A stretch of 64,000 bases of DNA from Pararhizobium mangrovi (GTDB lineage: Bacteria; Pseudomonadota; Alphaproteobacteria; Rhizobiales; Rhizobiaceae). The translations under genes were made by a program, and so were the position numbers. Below the pieces are notes generated by a model, which saw only the letters and a program-made list of their open reading frames with translations, had not been told where the DNA came from and ran no database searches. The DNA is taken from positions 1-64,000 of the forward strand of contig NZ_VHLH01000010.1 of NCBI RefSeq assembly GCF_006516965.1, written 5' to 3'. Shown here piece by piece: positions 18,399 through 27,717 of the stretch (positions within the stretch are counted from its first letter, which is position 1; each line of letters starts with the position of its first letter).

Positions 18399-20969
18399 AT
18401 GCTTCATTTTCCCCGCTGGAAGACCGCACTGATCTGGCTTGTCGTCCTTGTGGCGATCGTGCTGGCCTTCCCGAACGTGCTCAGCAAGAAGGAGGTCGCC
18501 GCACTTCCTTCCTGGGTACCGCACACGCAGATGACGCTCGGCCTCGACCTTCAGGGCGGTTCGTACATCCTGCTGCAGGTCGACCGGCAGGACGTGATCA
18601 AGGACCGCACCACCGCCGTCGTCGAGGACGTACGGCGCATCCTGCGTGACAAGAACATCGGCTATACCGGGCTCGGCGGGAAAAACGGCGACATCCACGT
18701 CGCCATCCGCGACGATTCGAAGGTCGACGCGGCGAAGCAGGCGCTTCAGGACGTGACCAACCCGACCAATGCCGGCATGTTCTCGAGCGGCGGATCGGTG
18801 CGGGAAGTCGCGATGAGCCAGCCGCAGCCCGATACGCTGCATCTTTCGCTTACCTCCGACGGCATCGACTACCGCGTGCGCAACGCCGTGACGCAGTCGC
18901 TCGAGGTCGTGCGGCGGCGCATCGACGCGCTGGGGACGACGGAGCCGGTGATCCAGCGGCAGGGATCGAACCGCATCCTCGTCCAGGTGCCCGGCCTCGG
19001 CAATCCGCAGCGTCTGAAGAACCTCCTGAACCAGACCGCCAAGCTGACCTTCCGCATGGTCGACACGTCGATGCCGGTTCAGCAGGCCATGCAGGGCACT
19101 CCGCCGGCCGGGACCTCGGTCCTGCCCTCGCAGGACGACCCGAACCAGCACTACCTCGTCGAAAAGCGCGTCCTCGTCTCCGGCGAGGACCTGACGGATG
19201 CGCAGCCGGGCTTCGACCAGCGCAGCAACGAGCCGATCGTCACCTTCCGCTTTGATACGCAGGGTGCCCAGTCTTTCGGCCGGGCCACGCAGCAAAACGT
19301 CGGCAAGCCCTTCGCGATCGTCCTCGACAACAAGGTGATCTCGGCGCCGGTCATCCGCGAGCCGATCCTCGGCGGGTCCGGGCAGATCTCCGGCAACTTC
19401 ACGCCACAGAGTGCCAACGACCTGGCGATCCTGCTGCGCGCTGGCGCACTGCCCGCCACGCTCAACGTCGTGCAGGAGCGCACGGTCGGGCCGGGGCTCG
19501 GTGCCGATTCGATCGCGGCCGGCGAAACCGCCGCCGTCATCGGCGCGATCGCCGTCGTCGCCTTCATGCTGATCGCCTACGGCTTTCTCGGCGTGCTGGC
19601 GAACGTGGCGCTTCTCGCAAACCTCATCATGATCATCGCGCTCCTTTCGGTGCTCGGTGCGACGCTGACGCTGCCCGGCATCGCCGGCATCGTGCTGACG
19701 ATGGGCATGGCGGTCGATTCCAACGTGCTGATCTACGAACGCATACGCGAGGAGCGACGCAACGGCCGCTCGCTGATCCAGGCGGTGGACACTGGCTTCT
19801 CTCGCGCGCTCGCGACCATTCTCGACGCCAACATCACGACGCTGATCGCCGCGGTCATCCTCTTCTATCTGGGGTCCGGGCCGATCCGCGGCTTCGCCGT
19901 CACGCTGGCGATCGGCATCGTCACCAGCGTCTTCACGGCCTACACGCTGACGCGCTGGCTCGTGTCGCAGTGGATCCGGCGCCGCCGGCCGAAGGAAATG
20001 CCGAAAGCGCGCATTTCCGGCCTCGCGGACGGGGCGAAGATCCCGTTCATGGGCTTCCGCCGTATCACCTTCGCGATCTCGATCGTGCTGGCGCTCGCCA
20101 CGTTCACCGGCCTCGTGACCGTCAACATGAACTACGGCATCGACTTCACCGGCGGCACGCTGGTCGAGGTCCAGGCCAAGGACGGCTCGGCCGAGATCGG
20201 CGATATCCGATCGCGGCTCAGCGGTCTGGATGTCGGTTCGGTGCAGGTGCAGCGCTTCGGTTCGCCGGAGGAGGCGCTGATCCGCGTTCAGGCCGAAACG
20301 GGCTCGGATGCCGCGCAGCAACGCGTCATCAACGAGATCCGTGGCGAATTCTCGTCCGACTACACGATCCGTCGCGTCGAATCGGTCGGTCCGACCGTCT
20401 CCGATGAACTGGCGACGGCCGGCACCATCGCCGTCGGGGTCGCCCTGCTTGCGATCCTCGTCTACATCTGGTTCCGGTTCGAGTGGCAGTTCGCCCTCGG
20501 CGCCATCATCGCCACGATCCACGACGTGGTGCTGACGATCGGCATGTTCATCATCACCGGCATCGAGTTCGACCTGAGCAGTATCGCGGCGGTGTTGACC
20601 ATCGTCGGCTATTCGCTGAACGATACTGTGGTAGTCTACGACCGCGTGCGCGAGAACCTGCGACGGTACAAGAAGATGCCGTTGACGGACCTTCTCAACT
20701 TCTCGATCAACGAGACGCTTTCGCGGACGGTACTGACGGCGCTCACCACGCTGATCGCGCTGCTGGCGCTCTTCATCTTCGGTGGCGAGGTGATTCGATC
20801 GTTCACCTTCGCCATGATCTTCGGCGTGGTCGTCGGCACCTATTCCTCGATCTTCATCGCGGCGCCCGTCCTCATCTCCTTCAAGCTTCGCGGGCTCAGT
20901 GAAAAGCCGGGCGAGAAGTTCGACGGCGAGAGCAGGGTGGAAAAGGCTCCCGCAAAGGGTTCGGTCTAG
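18399..20969 (+). CDS. secDF: Fused protein translocase SecD-SecF
   Basis: 856-residue single-chain SecDF that uses the proton-motive force to pull exported proteins through SecYEG. The SecD half has an N-terminal helix, the LGLDLQGGSYILLQVD motif near residue 46, a large periplasmic domain, and helices with VLTMGMAVDSNVLIYERIREE. The SecF half starts near residue 550 (ITFAISIVLALATF, then MNYGIDFTGGTLVEVQ) and ends with YSLNDTVVVYDRVREN. Separate secD and secF are usual in E. coli; the fusion is common in Hyphomicrobiales. Three bases separate its stop from the GTG of the next gene. Confidence 0.96.
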   Translation: MLHFPRWKTALIWLVVLVAIVLAFPNVLSKKEVAALPSWVPHTQMTLGLDLQGGSYILLQVDRQDVIKDRTTAVVEDVRRILRDKNIGYTGLGGKNGDIHVAIRDDSKVDAAKQALQDVTNPTNAGMFSSGGSVREVAMSQPQPDTLHLSLTSDGIDYRVRNAVTQSLEVVRRRIDALGTTEPVIQRQGSNRILVQVPGLGNPQRLKNLLNQTAKLTFRMVDTSMPVQQAMQGTPPAGTSVLPSQDDPNQHYLVEKRVLVSGEDLTDAQPGFDQRSNEPIVTFRFDTQGAQSFGRATQQNVGKPFAIVLDNKVISAPVIREPILGGSGQISGNFTPQSANDLAILLRAGALPATLNVVQERTVGPGLGADSIAAGETAAVIGAIAVVAFMLIAYGFLGVLANVALLANLIMIIALLSVLGATLTLPGIAGIVLTMGMAVDSNVLIYERIREERRNGRSLIQAVDTGFSRALATILDANITTLIAAVILFYLGSGPIRGFAVTLAIGIVTSVFTAYTLTRWLVSQWIRRRRPKEMPKARISGLADGAKIPFMGFRRITFAISIVLALATFTGLVTVNMNYGIDFTGGTLVEVQAKDGSAEIGDIRSRLSGLDVGSVQVQRFGSPEEALIRVQAETGSDAAQQRVINEIRGEFSSDYTIRRVESVGPTVSDELATAGTIAVGVALLAILVYIWFRFEWQFALGAIIATIHDVVLTIGMFIITGIEFDLSSIAAVLTIVGYSLNDTVVVYDRVRENLRRYKKMPLTDLLNFSINETLSRTVLTALTTLIALLALFIFGGEVIRSFTFAMIFGVVVGTYSSIFIAAPVLISFKLRGLSEKPGEKFDGESRVEKAPAKGSV

Positions 20970-20972
20970 ATC

Positions 20973-21359
20973 GTGGCGCGCGGTATCGAGATACGCGACG
21001 CCCACTTTCCCGATCGCGCGCCGATCGACGCCTACGGCAATGGCGGCTTCCGCTTCGCGGACATGTCGCATCGCGGTTCGCTTCTGTGCCTGCCGTCCGG
21101 CATCTATGGCTGGGCGCCCGACGAAGCCGATCCCCTTGCGCCCGCCTCCTTCGAAAGGGTGCTGGCCGAAGCGGGCGACATCGAAGTGCTTCTGGTCGGG
21201 ACCGGCACCGACATTCGAATGCTGCCCGCGCCGTTGCGGCAGGTGCTCAAGGCGCACGCGATCATGGCCGACCCGATGAGCACGGGGGCGGCCGTGCGCA
21301 CCTACAACGTCATGCTGGCCGAAGCGCGCGCCGTGGCCGCCGCGTTGATCGCGGTCTGA
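20973..21359 (+). CDS. Mth938-like domain protein (DUF498 family)
   Basis: 128-residue small cytoplasmic protein with the Mth938/NDUFAF3-like fold: IDAYGNGGFRFADMSHRGSL, LPSGIYGW, LLVGTGTDIRMLP and the C-terminal MSTGAAVRTYNVMLAEARAV. The GTG start lies 3 bases after the secDF stop. The human homologue NDUFAF3 helps assemble respiratory complex I. The next gene resembles NDUFAF6, so an assembly role for the pair is plausible but inferred. Confidence 0.85.
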   Translation: MARGIEIRDAHFPDRAPIDAYGNGGFRFADMSHRGSLLCLPSGIYGWAPDEADPLAPASFERVLAEAGDIEVLLVGTGTDIRMLPAPLRQVLKAHAIMADPMSTGAAVRTYNVMLAEARAVAAALIAV

Positions 21360-21435
21360 GCACCGGCGCGCGGGAGGCAGGCGCTTCCCGTTTGCCGAAA
21401 GGGCAGGCCGCAGGGTCCGTGGTCGAAGGGGAAGC

Positions 21436-22290
21436 ATGGCCGAGGCGAATGAGACGTTCGAACACTGCCTGCGCAGCCTGCGCGACCTCGACCGGGACCG
21501 CTATCTCGCCTGCCTGCTGACGCCTGAAGCCCACCGCGGCCCCTTCGCCGCGCTCTACGCCTTCAACGGTGAGATCGCGCGCGTGCGCGACGTGATCCAC
21601 GAGCCGATGCCGGGCGAGGTCCGCCTGCAATGGTGGCGCGATCTCGTCGCAGGCAACGAGCACGGGCAGGCGGCGGCGAACCCGGTTGCCGCCGGCCTCA
21701 TGGAAACGATCCGCAGGCACGACCTGCCCCGCCAGACCTTCGACAACTACATCGAGGCGCGCATCTTCGACCTCTACGACGATGCTATGCCCGACCGTAC
21801 CGCCTTCGAAGGCTATGCGGGCGAAACCGTCTCGGCGATCATGCAGCTCTGCGCGATGACGATCTCGCCCGATGCCGCGCGCAAGTCCGCCGATCTGGCC
21901 GGTCATGCGGGCGTCGCGCTTGCCGTCGCCGGTTCCATCCTGCTTCTGCCGATCCACCGCGCGCGCGGCCAGGTCTACGTTCCGGGCGACATTCTGGCGG
22001 CGACCGGGCTCGATCGCCAAAGCTTCCTCGCCGCGACCGATCGCGAGGCCTGCAAGCGCGCCGTCGACGCGTTCGTCGCGCTCGGCAACGAGCACCTCGC
22101 CCGCGCACGTGAGGCGCTGCGCACGACGCCCGAGGACATCTTTCCGGCGTTTCTTCCGGCAGCGATCGCCGGTCCCGTGCTTCGTCGTGCCGGGAAGGCG
22201 AGCGCCGCACTCTTCGAGGAAGGGCTGACCCCCGCACAGTGGCGCCGGCAATGGTGGCTGTGGCGCGCGGCACGGCTTCGCCGGTTCTAG
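21436..22290 (+). CDS. Squalene/phytoene synthase-like protein, NDUFAF6 type
   Basis: 284 residues of the isoprenoid synthase fold family: FAALYAFNGEIARVRD, RLQWWRD, YVPGDILAATG. The Asp-rich substrate-binding motifs of true phytoene or squalene synthases (DxxxD twice) are not present: the first site reads RDVIHE and the second is IHRARGQVY. It therefore looks like the degenerate group that includes the complex I assembly factor NDUFAF6, not a carotenoid synthase. Location right after secDF and an Mth938-like gene supports that. It should not be named crtB even though carotenoid genes occur in the window. Confidence 0.75.
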   Translation: MAEANETFEHCLRSLRDLDRDRYLACLLTPEAHRGPFAALYAFNGEIARVRDVIHEPMPGEVRLQWWRDLVAGNEHGQAAANPVAAGLMETIRRHDLPRQTFDNYIEARIFDLYDDAMPDRTAFEGYAGETVSAIMQLCAMTISPDAARKSADLAGHAGVALAVAGSILLLPIHRARGQVYVPGDILAATGLDRQSFLAATDREACKRAVDAFVALGNEHLARAREALRTTPEDIFPAFLPAAIAGPVLRRAGKASAALFEEGLTPAQWRRQWWLWRAARLRRF

Positions 22291-22402
22291 AAGACACCCG
22301 AGGGAGCAAGTCGGCGCCCGTGATCGAGCCTCGCGATCCGGTCCTTTCGGCTTGTGACGGCCCTTCGTCGCTGTCAGACTTGCGGAAAGGGAGGATCGGC
22401 CG

Positions 22403-22864
22403 GTGACGTTCGACGGGCTCTTCTTTTTGGTCGTGATCGGCGCCGTCGCGGCTCTCTTCGTCTATCTGCGGTGGCAGCGACGGCGCGTGGATGCGTTCGA
22501 TCCGGGCGAGACAATGCTAATTTTCGCGCAGGCCTTTCCGGACGAGGCGGTGCGGGCCGTCGTCGCCACCCGTAATGGCCAGGCGGTGTTCCTGCGCCTT
22601 GCGGACGGGCGCACGGGGCTCGTCGAGACGCACGACCGCCGGCAGATCGTTCGAAGGCTCGAGCCGGGCGAAGCCTTCGTGACGCCCGCCGGTAAGGATG
22701 GCCGCGCCCTGACGTTCCGGTTTTCGGGCGGGAAGGGTCGTGCGGCAACCTTCGAATTTGGCCTTCCCGAAGAGGCGGCCGAGGTTTCGTTATGGCTCTG
22801 CGACACCCTTCTGCTCGGCAGCCGGCGAGAGGGTGCCGGCGTTCCGGCAGGGTCGCGCCGGTGA
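22403..22864 (+). CDS. Hypothetical membrane-anchored protein
   Basis: 153 residues, not recognised. An N-terminal membrane helix (LFFLVVIGAVAALFVYL) is followed by RWQRRR (positive-inside) and a soluble domain of about 110 residues with alternating hydrophobic and charged strands. GTG 22403 follows AAAGGGAGG, a good ribosome-binding site. No catalytic motif or cysteine cluster. It is the last gene before the ehu-like operon. Confidence 0.6.
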   Translation: MTFDGLFFLVVIGAVAALFVYLRWQRRRVDAFDPGETMLIFAQAFPDEAVRAVVATRNGQAVFLRLADGRTGLVETHDRRQIVRRLEPGEAFVTPAGKDGRALTFRFSGGKGRAATFEFGLPEEAAEVSLWLCDTLLLGSRREGAGVPAGSRR

Positions 22865-23138
22865 AGGGCGTCTGCCTTCGGGCCGCCGCCACACCGCGCG
22901 GAAACCCCAGGAAGACCGGGCTTTCGCGGTTCTTCGAGGACGTATGCGCCGCTGGATTTGACCTGCGTCGGGTGATCATGCAGAGTCTGCGGCGTCAATC
23001 GGTTGTCGGGCATCTGGCCCGGACAGCACGACCTTTAAAAATTATGGGGAACCGGCCGGCGAATTCCGCTCGGCTTTTGCGCCACGATGCGCGTATGATC
23101 GAAGCCGCCGGAGCCCGATCTCGTTAAGGGAGTACAGA

Positions 23139-24005
23139 ATGAAGAATGCCTTGAGCAAAACCGTGACCGCTGCAGCTGCCGTTGCGATGGCGCTGGTCGC
23201 AGGTTCCGCTTCCGCCGCGTCCTTGCAGGACATCAAGGACAAGGGCACGGTCCGCATCGCGATCGCCAATGAAATTCCGTACGGCTACATGGACATGAAC
23301 GGCGACGCGAAGGGCGCGGGGCCGGATGTCGCCAAGCACATCATGAACGAGCTCGGCATCAAGAACATCAAGTGGGTGACCACGAACTTCTCATCGCTCA
23401 TTCCCGGCCTTCAGGCCGACCGCTTCGACATGGTCGCCGCCGAAATGGCGGTCAATCCGGAGCGTTGCCAGAAGGTCATCTATTCCGAGCCGAACAGCTC
23501 GTACGGCGAAGGCCTGATGGTCGCCAAGGGCAACCCGAAGGACATCACCGCCTATTCCGACTTCAAGGACGGCGACAAGAAGGTCGCGATCATGGCCGGT
23601 GCCGACCAGCTCGACATGCTTCAGAAGCTCGGCGTGCCGCAGGACAACATGGTCACGCTGCAGTCGAACTCCGACGCGATCTCGACGGTCGCCAACGGCC
23701 GCGCCGACGCCTACGCCGCAACCGGCCTGACGGCAGCCCAGCTCGCCAAGAAGAGCGGCAAGGTGCAGATCGTCCAGAACTTCAAGGATCCGGTCGTGGA
23801 CGGCAGCGAAGTCCGTTCGTGGGGCGCCTTCGCGTTCAACGAGGACTCCAAGGATCTGCGTGACGCGGTCAACAAGGTGCTGACCAAGTACAAGAAGACC
23901 GACGCCTGGGCCAAGGACCTCGAGAGCTACGGCTTCACCGAGGCCGACGTGAAGGCTTCCTCGCAGAAGACGACCAAGGAGCTCTGCTCCGCCAAGCAGA
24001 GCTAA
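23139..24005 (+). CDS. ehuB: Ectoine/hydroxyectoine-type ABC transporter substrate-binding protein
   Basis: 288-residue periplasmic binding protein of the polar amino acid family. A signal peptide ends at SASA-A near residue 28. Family segments include TVRIAIANEIPYGYMDMNG, the LGI..I..V..FSSLIPGLQA loop and MAVNPERCQKVIYSEPNSSY, as in EhuB. AAGGGAG precedes the ATG. It heads a four-gene operon (binding protein, two permeases, ATPase) and is followed by a hairpin. Ectoine as the ligand is inferred from similarity of this protein and especially of the ATPase to Ehu; no ectoine catabolic genes (eut/doe) are in the window. Confidence 0.75.
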   Translation: MKNALSKTVTAAAAVAMALVAGSASAASLQDIKDKGTVRIAIANEIPYGYMDMNGDAKGAGPDVAKHIMNELGIKNIKWVTTNFSSLIPGLQADRFDMVAAEMAVNPERCQKVIYSEPNSSYGEGLMVAKGNPKDITAYSDFKDGDKKVAIMAGADQLDMLQKLGVPQDNMVTLQSNSDAISTVANGRADAYAATGLTAAQLAKKSGKVQIVQNFKDPVVDGSEVRSWGAFAFNEDSKDLRDAVNKVLTKYKKTDAWAKDLESYGFTEADVKASSQKTTKELCSAKQS

Positions 24006-24033
24006 GGCTCTTCGCAAGACGTGAACGATCGAG

Positions 24034-24063
24034 CGATCCGGGGGTCTACCTCCGGATCGTTTC
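24034..24063 (+). terminator. Intercistronic hairpin between ehuB and ehuC
   Basis: CGATCCGGGGG (24034-24044) pairs with CCTCCGGATCG (24049-24059), 11 bp with one G-U pair, a 4-base loop and then TTTC. Placed after the binding-protein gene, it may act as a partial terminator or 3'-end stabiliser so that ehuB is expressed above the permease genes. Confidence 0.6.
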
Positions 24064-24099
24064 ACGACAGACTTGCCCATCGTCGGAACGGTATCCTGC

Positions 24100-24771
24100 A
24101 TGGAATGGACAAGCTATCTGCCGCCCCTTCTGCAAGGGGCATGGGTCACCGTCCAGCTGACGGTCTACTCGACGATCCTCGGTGCCGTTCTTGCCTTCGC
24201 ATTCGGCATCGGTAAGCTTTCGAACAACTGGCTGATCAAGGGTGTCTCGATCGGCTACATCGAGATCTTCCGCGGCACCTCGCTGCTCGTGCAGCTCTTC
24301 TGGCTCTATTTCGCGCTTCCCATCGCGGGGCAGGCGATCGGTATCGATCTGCGCCTGCCGCCGGTCGTAGCCGGCGTGCTCGCGCTCGGCCTCAACATCG
24401 GCGCCTACGGTGCGGAGGTGGTGCGCGGTGCGATCCAGGCCGTGCCGAAGGACCAGTACGAGGCGGGCAGGGCGCTGAACTTTACACCCCGCCAGGCCAT
24501 GTGGCGCATCGCCCTTCCGCAGGCCGTTCCTGAGATGATGCCGACCTTCGGCAATCTCGCGGTGCAGAACCTGAAGGATACCGCGCTGGTCTCGCTGATC
24601 AGTCTCGGCGATCTCGCCTTCCGCGCAGAGAACATCCGCAATTTTACGCAGGACAGCACGACGGTCTATACGCTGGTGCTCTTCATGTATTTCGGCATGG
24701 CGCTGGTGCTGACCGCCTTCATGAAGATCGCCGAGCGCTCGGTCGGGCGCTGGAAGACGGCGGGGCGGTAG
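24100..24771 (+). CDS. ehuC: Ectoine-type ABC transporter permease EhuC
   Basis: 223-residue integral membrane permease of the HisMQ type with about five helices and the EAA loop [20 protein letters not shown]...[10 protein letters not shown] that contacts the ATPase. ATG 24100 was chosen; an upstream in-frame TTG at 24073 adds 9 residues. Three bases separate it from ehuD. Substrate assignment follows that of the operon. Confidence 0.75.
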   Translation: MEWTSYLPPLLQGAWVTVQLTVYSTILGAVLAFAFGIGKLSNNWLIKGVSIGYIEIFRGTSLLVQLFWLYFALPIAGQAIGIDLRLPPVVAGVLALGLNIGAYGAEVVRGAIQAVPKDQYEAGRALNFTPRQAMWRIALPQAVPEMMPTFGNLAVQNLKDTALVSLISLGDLAFRAENIRNFTQDSTTVYTLVLFMYFGMALVLTAFMKIAERSVGRWKTAGR

Positions 24772-24774
24772 GTC

Positions 24775-25467
24775 ATGCTTTTCGGCATCCATTGGGACAC
24801 GAGTTCCGATCTCGCCTTCGCCGCCTCGATCCTGCCGATCCTGCTTCGAGGCATGGTCATCACCATCGAGGCGACGGTGCTCGGCTTCTTCATCGCGCTG
24901 GTCCTCGGTCTCGTGCTCGCCGTCCTGAAAGCCGCGCCGACGCGGATCGTCTCGTGGCCGGCCCTCGTCGTCACCGAGTTCGTGCGCGACACGCCGCTGC
25001 TGGTGCAGCTTTTCTTCCTCTACTACGTGCTGCCGGAATACGGGATCGTCCTGCCGGCGTTCCTGACGGGCGCGCTGGCGCTCGGCGTGCAGTACTCCGC
25101 CTATACCTCGGAGGTCTATCGCGCCGGTCTCGAGGCGGTGAACCGCGGCCAGCACGAGGCTGCCCGCGCGCTGAACCTGACGACGACACGTACCTTCACG
25201 CACATCGTGCTGCCGCAGGCGGTGCCCCGCGTCATCCCCGCACTCGGCAACTACCTCGTCTCGATCATGAAGGACGTGCCGGTGCTTTCGGTCGTCACCG
25301 TGCTCGAGATGCTGAACGTCGCCAAGATCATCGGCGACCGGACCTTCAACTACATGATTCCGCTGTCCATGGTGGGCGGTCTCTACCTCATCCTGACCAT
25401 TCTGGCCTCGGCAGGCGTGCGTTATCTCGACCTCAAGCTGCCGAAGATAGGGATACCGCTGAAATGA
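24775..25467 (+). CDS. ehuD: Ectoine-type ABC transporter permease EhuD
   Basis: 230-residue second permease of the same family as its neighbour, with the EAA loop [20 protein letters not shown]...[15 protein letters not shown]. It probably pairs with EhuC as a heterodimer. The stop overlaps the ATG of ehuA (ATGA). Confidence 0.75.
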   Translation: MLFGIHWDTSSDLAFAASILPILLRGMVITIEATVLGFFIALVLGLVLAVLKAAPTRIVSWPALVVTEFVRDTPLLVQLFFLYYVLPEYGIVLPAFLTGALALGVQYSAYTSEVYRAGLEAVNRGQHEAARALNLTTTRTFTHIVLPQAVPRVIPALGNYLVSIMKDVPVLSVVTVLEMLNVAKIIGDRTFNYMIPLSMVGGLYLILTILASAGVRYLDLKLPKIGIPLK

Positions 25468-26276
25468 GCGAACCGATCATCAAGTTCGACAAGGTCGTCA
25501 AACGCTTCGGCTCGGTCACCGTGCTGAACGAGCTCGACTTCTCGGTCTCGCCCGGCGAGAAGGTGACGATCATCGGGCCGTCGGGCTCGGGCAAGTCGAC
25601 GGTGCTGCGCATCCTCATGACGCTGGAATCGATCAATGACGGCGTCGTGTGGGTCGATGGCGAGCCGCTATGGCACGAGGAACGCGGCGGCAAGCTGCAG
25701 GCCGCGAGCGAAAAGCACATGCATCGCATGCGCGAGAAGCTCGGCATGGTCTTCCAGCAGTTCAACCTGTTTCCGCACATGACGGTTCGCCGCAACCTGA
25801 CCGAAGCGCCGATCCGCGTGCTCAAGCTTTCCAAGAAGGAAGCGCGCGAGCGTGCCGATCGCCTGCTCGAAATGGTGGGCCTGCAGGACCAGGCCGACAA
25901 GTATCCCCATCAGCTCTCCGGCGGCCAGCAGCAGCGCGTCGGCATCGCGCGGGCCTGCGCCATGCGCCCGCGCATCATGTTGTTCGACGAGCCGACCTCC
26001 GCGCTCGACCCCGAACTCGTCGGCGAAGTGCTGAACGTCATCCGCAACCTCGCCGAAGAGCACGATCTGACGATGCTTCTCGTCACGCACGAGATGCAGT
26101 TCGCCCGGCAGATCTCCGATCGCGTGTGCTTCTTCGATCGCGGCCGCATCTGCGAGGAGGGTCCGCCGTCCGAACTTTTCTCAGAGCCGAAGGAAGCGCG
26201 CACGAAAGAGTTCCTGCGCGCCGTCGTCGATCCGGATTCGGCGAAGGGCGAGAAGCAGGCGTCCGCCGAAGGGTAA
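25464..26276 (+). CDS. ehuA: Ectoine-type ABC transporter ATP-binding protein EhuA
   Basis: 270-residue ABC ATPase. Walker [10 protein letters not shown] (about residues 37-45), Q-loop [11 protein letters not shown], signature [14 protein letters not shown], Walker [14 protein letters not shown] and the switch histidine in [11 protein letters not shown]. The insert [20 protein letters not shown]...[16 protein letters not shown] is characteristic of EhuA compared with other amino-acid transport ATPases. Starts inside the ehuD stop. Convergent with nadK, 21 bases apart. Confidence 0.8.
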   Translation: MSEPIIKFDKVVKRFGSVTVLNELDFSVSPGEKVTIIGPSGSGKSTVLRILMTLESINDGVVWVDGEPLWHEERGGKLQAASEKHMHRMREKLGMVFQQFNLFPHMTVRRNLTEAPIRVLKLSKKEARERADRLLEMVGLQDQADKYPHQLSGGQQQRVGIARACAMRPRIMLFDEPTSALDPELVGEVLNVIRNLAEEHDLTMLLVTHEMQFARQISDRVCFFDRGRICEEGPPSELFSEPKEARTKEFLRAVVDPDSAKGEKQASAEG

Positions 26277-26297
26277 ACGGCTCGTTCCCACTCACGA

Positions 26298-27071
26298 TCA
26301 ATACATGAACTGTTCGGCGAGGATCCTGTCGGCCCAAGTGTGGTTCGGATCGGAAAGGATCCGGGCGGTCGCCGTCGGCGATTCGGCGATGCGCACCGAG
26401 CGCACCGATTTCGTTTCCGTATGGTCGGCGACCGCGTTGACCGGGCGCTTGACGGGCTCCAGCACCTCGATCTCGACGATCGAACGGTTCGGCAGCAGCG
26501 CCCCGCGCCAGCGACGCGGCCGGAAGGCGCTGACGGGCGTGAGGGCGAGCAGCGGCGCATCGAGCGGCAGGATAGGCCCATGGGCGGAGAGATTGTAGGC
26601 GGTGGAGCCGGCAGGCGTCGCGACCATCACCCCGTCGCAGACCAGCTCCTCCATGCGCTGCTGGCCGTCGACGGTGATCCTGAGCTTGCATGCCTGATAG
26701 GACTGGCGAAACAGCGCCACCTCGTTGATCGCCAGCGATTCGGCGATCTCGCCTTCGCTGTCGACGACGTGCATTTCGAGCGGGCGGATGATGTTTTCCA
26801 CCGCGTCGGCGATGCGCTCGCGCAGGTTTTCCTCGGCATAATGGTTCATGAGGAAGCCGACCGAGCCCCGGTTCATGCCGTAGACGAGGCGGTTCGTGTT
26901 CATCGTCTCGTGCAGCATCTGCAGCATGAACCCGTCGCCGCCCAGCGCGACGATGACGTCGGCTTCGCTCGGCGCGGCGTTGCCGTAGAGCGAGGCGAGG
27001 TGGCGTGCGGCCTCGCGAGCGTCCCGTCCGCCCGAGGCGATGAACGACAGGGACTTGATCTCGCGTTTCAT
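26298..27071 (-). CDS. nadK: NAD kinase
   Basis: 257-residue enzyme that phosphorylates NAD to NADP. Diagnostic motifs: ALGGDGFMLQ (GGDG, about residue 40), YGMNRGSVGFLMN, the NE/D site AINEVALFRQ and TPAGSTAYNLSAHGPI. ATG 27071 follows GGAGGGG; an upstream frame extension to 27245 is ignored because it would run into the tRNA gene. No partner gene is obvious; nadC lies 640 bases away on the same strand but beyond a tRNA and a small gene. Confidence 0.95.
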   Translation of the reverse strand: MKREIKSLSFIASGGRDAREAARHLASLYGNAAPSEADVIVALGGDGFMLQMLHETMNTNRLVYGMNRGSVGFLMNHYAEENLRERIADAVENIIRPLEMHVVDSEGEIAESLAINEVALFRQSYQACKLRITVDGQQRMEELVCDGVMVATPAGSTAYNLSAHGPILPLDAPLLALTPVSAFRPRRWRGALLPNRSIVEIEVLEPVKRPVNAVADHTETKSVRSVRIAESPTATARILSDPNHTWADRILAEQFMY

Positions 27072-27218
27072 GCAGGGCTCCCCTCCGTAGCGCACGTCCT
27101 GCTTAGCCTCTCGCGTGCGCTCGAACAATCCCGCAACCGGCCGCGCTTTCGTGACCTTTCGTCTCCCGTGCGCGGAGCACTTTCGCCCCGGCCGGAAATG
27201 CTCTAGGAAACGGGACGG

Positions 27219-27294
27219 GCCCTTGTAGCTCAGCTGGTAGAGCAACCGCCTTGTAAGCGGTAGGTCGCGGGTTCAATTCCTGCCGGGGGCACCA
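27219..27294 (+). tRNA. tRNA-Thr (anticodon TGT)
   Basis: 76 bases including an encoded CCA. The acceptor stem GCCCTTG pairs with CGGGGGC (two G-U pairs), D-arm AGCTCAGCTGGTAGAGC, anticodon stem ACCGC/GCGGT around the loop CTTGTAA, and T-arm with GGTTCAATTCC. It reads ACA and ACG threonine codons. A GGAAATGCTCTA repeat end lies just upstream. Confidence 0.95.
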
Positions 27295-27330
27295 CTTCCG
27301 CTCGCCGAGCCGCCGGGATACGGCAGCGCT

Positions 27331-27444
27331 TCAGGTAAGCAGGCGCAGGCTCAGGATCACAAAGCCGATCACGGCCACGGCCCAGGCCGTCAGAAAGAAG
27401 CCCCAGACGATCTTTCGGCTTGTCGATTGGTGTTCATCGGCCAT
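27331..27444 (-). CDS. Small single-span membrane protein, 37 residues
   Basis: A 38-codon frame translating to a charged N-terminus (MADEHQSTSRKIVWG), one hydrophobic helix (FFLTAWAVAVIGFVILSL) and a short RLLT end. The topology is that of a bitopic membrane peptide. A G-rich segment (GGCGGGG) lies upstream at loose spacing. It sits alone between tRNA-Thr and the nadC side. No function can be assigned; support is the coherent amphipathic design and absence of any competing gene. Confidence 0.5.
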   Translation of the reverse strand: MADEHQSTSRKIVWGFFLTAWAVAVIGFVILSLRLLT

Positions 27445-27597
27445 GCGATGGAAGCCCCGCCGTTTCCCGCGTGATCTTTTGGTCAAGCCGCCTCATGCGC
27501 CATCCTTCCTTCCGGAATGTTCATCCGTCCGTCTATCGTTCGAGAGATTCGTAAACCCGTCACTTCAAGGTAGGGCCGTTGTCGCGACGGTCGAATC

Positions 27598-27717
27598 CGG
27601 GACCGTTCTTGCGAAGCGCTTGGCGGCCTGATCGATCAGGTCCAGCGCTCCATCTCCCTATTTCGTGCGTAGCTCGCGACGTCGGACGGGAACAATCCGG
27701 CTGGAAAATGCTCTACG
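27598..27717 (-). repeat. Intergenic repeat, family 2, copy abutting nadC stop
   Basis: Read on the minus strand it begins with the nadC stop as TAGAGCATTTTCCAGCC and continues through GTCCGACGTCGCGAGC to GACCTGATCGATCAGG. Bases 27630-27690 resemble 16755-16815. A short related end, GGCCGGAAATGCTCTA, is at 27190-27205 before tRNA-Thr. It fills about half of the 268-base gap between the small membrane gene and nadC; nothing else is evident in the gap. Confidence 0.55.

Noticed and set aside
21436-22290. Annotation as crtB phytoene synthase
   Set aside because: Both Asp-rich catalytic motifs are missing and the gene sits in the secDF neighbourhood, far from the crt genes.
26277-26297. Terminator between convergent ehuA and nadK
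   Set aside because: Only 21 bases with no inverted repeat.
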